Source of the DNA: Acidobacteriota bacterium
Lineage (GTDB): Bacteria; Acidobacteriota; Vicinamibacteria; Vicinamibacterales; UBA2999
DNA length: 64,000 bases
Assembly (NCBI GenBank): GCA_947465645.1
Contig: CANIBQ010000011.1
Coordinates: forward strand, 1-64,000
Direction of reading: 5' to 3'
Positions 62,520-64,000 of this stretch are shown piece by piece. The translations under genes and the position numbers were made by a program. Position 1 is the stretch's first letter. Every line of letters starts with the position of its first letter. The notes under the pieces are model-generated. The model saw nothing but the letters and a program-made list of their open reading frames with translations. It was not told the origin of the DNA and did no database searches.

Positions 62520-64000
62520 CAGAAGGCGTGCCGGACGCGGACGTCGAGCGCGTAGGTGCGGTCCTCGTTGCGGGAGAGGATCCACGAGAAGCGGTCGGTC
62601 TGGTCGTATTCGAGCAGGATGATCTGGTCGCGGGTGGAGGAGGACAGGCTCCGCGAGTAGGTGAGGTAGATGCGGTCCGAGAGCCGCTTGCCGATCGTCA
62701 GCCTGGCGGCCGGGTCGAGCCGGGACGACTGCGCGTTGGGATCGACCAGCGACGGCGTGAGCTGGAATGTGTCGACGCCGAAGGTCTGCTCGACGACCCG
62801 GCCGACCTCGGAGGAAATGCCGCCGGTGAGCGCGCGGGTCGCGCGCTCGCGCAGGAGCTGCTGCTGCGGGGTGATGTCGGTGTTGAACCGCGTGAACTCG
62901 ACGTCGCGGCCCGGGGCCACGTCGCCGAACAGCAGGCTCAGCACTTCCACCTCCGGCAGCGGCGGGTCGGCCTCGAAGCTGGGCGTCAGCCGATCGAATG
63001 TACCGGCGGCACGGGCGATCACGCGATAGGTCTGGCCGGGGACGCGGACGCGCGTCTCGGTTTCGATGTCGAAGAACGGCTGGATCCGGATCGGGTTGTT
63101 GAAATCGATCGTGCCGCGCGTGATCGTGTAGCGGCGGCCCTCGAAGGTGAACTCGCCGCGCGGATCGATATCCGCGCGCCCGAAGATCAGCGGCCGGTCG
63201 AAGGTGCCGCGCAGCTGGAGGTCGGCGGTGGCCGTCAGGCGCACCTGGTTGTTCTCGAGCCGCAGCGTCGAGGGCGCGGTGATCCGGACGTCGTAGTTGA
63301 GCGGCAGCGTGGTGACCGGCCCCCCGGATCCCTGCGGGACGGCGGCGGTCGCGTTGCCGGTCAAGTCGAAGAGGCTCCCGCCGGTGCCGAACTGGCGCGT
63401 GTAGACCGCGCTGCGCACCGTCACCGTCCCCGCGAGCGTCGGCCCCTCGACCGGCCCCTCGAGCGTGAGGTCGGCGTCCACCAGCGACCGCATCCCCTCC
63501 GGGAAGCGAAGGCGCATGTTCTCGCCGGTCATCGCGATCTCGAGGCGCGTCGGCGAGTAGCGCTCGACGTCGATGCTGCCGCGGAACCGCACCGGGCCGC
63601 CGCCGAGCTGGGCGGTCACTTCATCGAGGCGGATGCCGCGCGTGTCGAAGCGCACCGGCCCGGAAATATTCTCCAGCGCGTGCGGCAGGTCGAAGTGCCG
63701 GATGCGCCCGTCGTCCACCGTCATCGTGCCGGTCACCAGCGGATCCCGCATCGGCCCTTCGAACGTGGCCGCCAGCGATGCGCGCCCCGAGCTGCGGATG
63801 TTGGGGACAAAGCCCTGGAGGATGCCGAGGCCCGCGTCGCCGGTCGCGCGGATCGCCATCCTCTCGTCGTGGAGGTTGACGACGCCCGAGATGTCCAGCT
63901 GCGTGTCTTCCCCGAGCAGGCGCATCTCGGTGACGCGCACCGAATGGCGGTCGAGCGCCATCCGGATCGGCGTCGCGTTGCGCAGCCGGTAGTCGAACAG
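62519..64000 (-). CDS. TamB-like translocation/assembly module protein, C-terminal part (cut by window edge)
   Basis: The frame is open from the right edge to TGA at 62519, giving 493 residues of the C-terminal end of a TamB (DUF490) protein. Typical features are repeated beta stretches (RIRHFDLPHALENISGPVRF, RYTITRGTIDFNNPIRIQPF) and the end segment SDRIYLTYSRSLSSSTRDQI, closing in VRVRHAF. TamB bridges the inner and outer membranes and pairs with TamA. The TamA-like gene starts within its stop codon, so the pair is one operon. The N-terminal signal anchor lies outside the window. Confidence 0.92.
   Translation of the reverse strand: MFDYRLRNATPIRMALDRHSVRVTEMRLLGEDTQLDISGVVNLHDERMAIRATGDAGLGILQGFVPNIRSSGRASLAATFEGPMRDPLVTGTMTVDDGRIRHFDLPHALENISGPVRFDTRGIRLDEVTAQLGGGPVRFRGSIDVERYSPTRLEIAMTGENMRLRFPEGMRSLVDADLTLEGPVEGPTLAGTVTVRSAVYTRQFGTGGSLFDLTGNATAAVPQGSGGPVTTLPLNYDVRITAPSTLRLENNQVRLTATADLQLRGTFDRPLIFGRADIDPRGEFTFEGRRYTITRGTIDFNNPIRIQPFFDIETETRVRVPGQTYRVIARAAGTFDRLTPSFEADPPLPEVEVLSLLFGDVAPGRDVEFTRFNTDITPQQQLLRERATRALTGGISSEVGRVVEQTFGVDTFQLTPSLVDPNAQSSRLDPAARLTIGKRLSDRIYLTYSRSLSSSTRDQIILLEYDQTDRFSWILSRNEDRTYALDVRVRHAF

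Overview
The window is dense, high-GC bacterial DNA with many short overlapping operons on both strands (GTGA and ATGA stop/start overlaps are frequent). The gene set points to a Gram-negative, double-membrane aerobe: outer-membrane assembly factors (Omp85/TamA, TamB, a YaiO-type barrel), a coenzyme-B12 ribonucleotide reductase, tannase/feruloyl-esterase-like enzymes, MmgE/PrpD, GlcG-like proteins, KaiC-like ATPases and many hybrid kinases. This mix, together with the repeat families described below, fits an Acidobacteriota member of the Vicinamibacteria type. That placement is inference from gene content; no rRNA gene is present. No tRNA, rRNA or CRISPR array was recognised.

Layout. 0-5 kb: S9 peptidase (cut by the left edge), DoxX, a MoCo-sulfurase-like enzyme coupled to a 7TM-PAS protein, and an L,D-transpeptidase-like protein. 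5-10.6 kb: a minus-strand catabolic cluster (GlcG-like, gamma-resorcylate-decarboxylase-like, acyl-CoA dehydrogenase, MmgE/PrpD, MFS). 10.6-19 kb: a DinB remnant, a KaiC/hybrid-kinase pair, AlkB, a dicarboxylate carrier, a glycosyltransferase, YaeQ and small envelope genes. 19-30 kb: a beta/gamma-crystallin metalloprotease fusion, an MFS/tannase divergent pair, a zinc-ribbon SDR, dienelactone hydrolase, a sugar dehydrogenase and pyrophosphatase. 30-35 kb: a dihydroxyphthalate-decarboxylase-like protein, a compact restriction-modification pair, and a second tannase with a VOC protein. 35-39.6 kb: a decaying, repeat-rich stretch with a collagen-like protein, a helicase remnant, a PUA/EVE-like protein and a frameshifted Rossmann gene. 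39.6-45.3 kb: NrdJ, then a secreted protein with a small Omp85 protein. 45.3-53.6 kb: a YaiO barrel divergent from a five-gene signalling and processive-glycosyltransferase operon. 53.6-57.6 kb: an NtrC-type regulator, its kinase and a lipoprotein. 57.7-64 kb: a CPBP protease, a winged-helix/zinc protein, and a SurA-like/TamA/TamB outer-membrane assembly operon cut by the right edge.

Two things stand out. First, the 45.3-53.6 kb locus has the parts of a synthase-dependent polysaccharide export machine: a processive GT2 with D, DxD, D and QxxRW motifs, a TPR/beta-barrel outer-membrane protein, a membrane-anchored HEAT protein, and Hpt/receiver/pseudo-GGDEF regulators. Its synthase is interrupted by one amber codon. 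Second, several families of short palindromic repeats are scattered through the window and repeatedly become coding sequence. They form the hydrophobic core of signal peptides (Omp85, TamA-like, lipoprotein), protein termini (SurA-like), and in-frame insertions in NrdJ, a PAS histidine kinase and an SDR enzyme.
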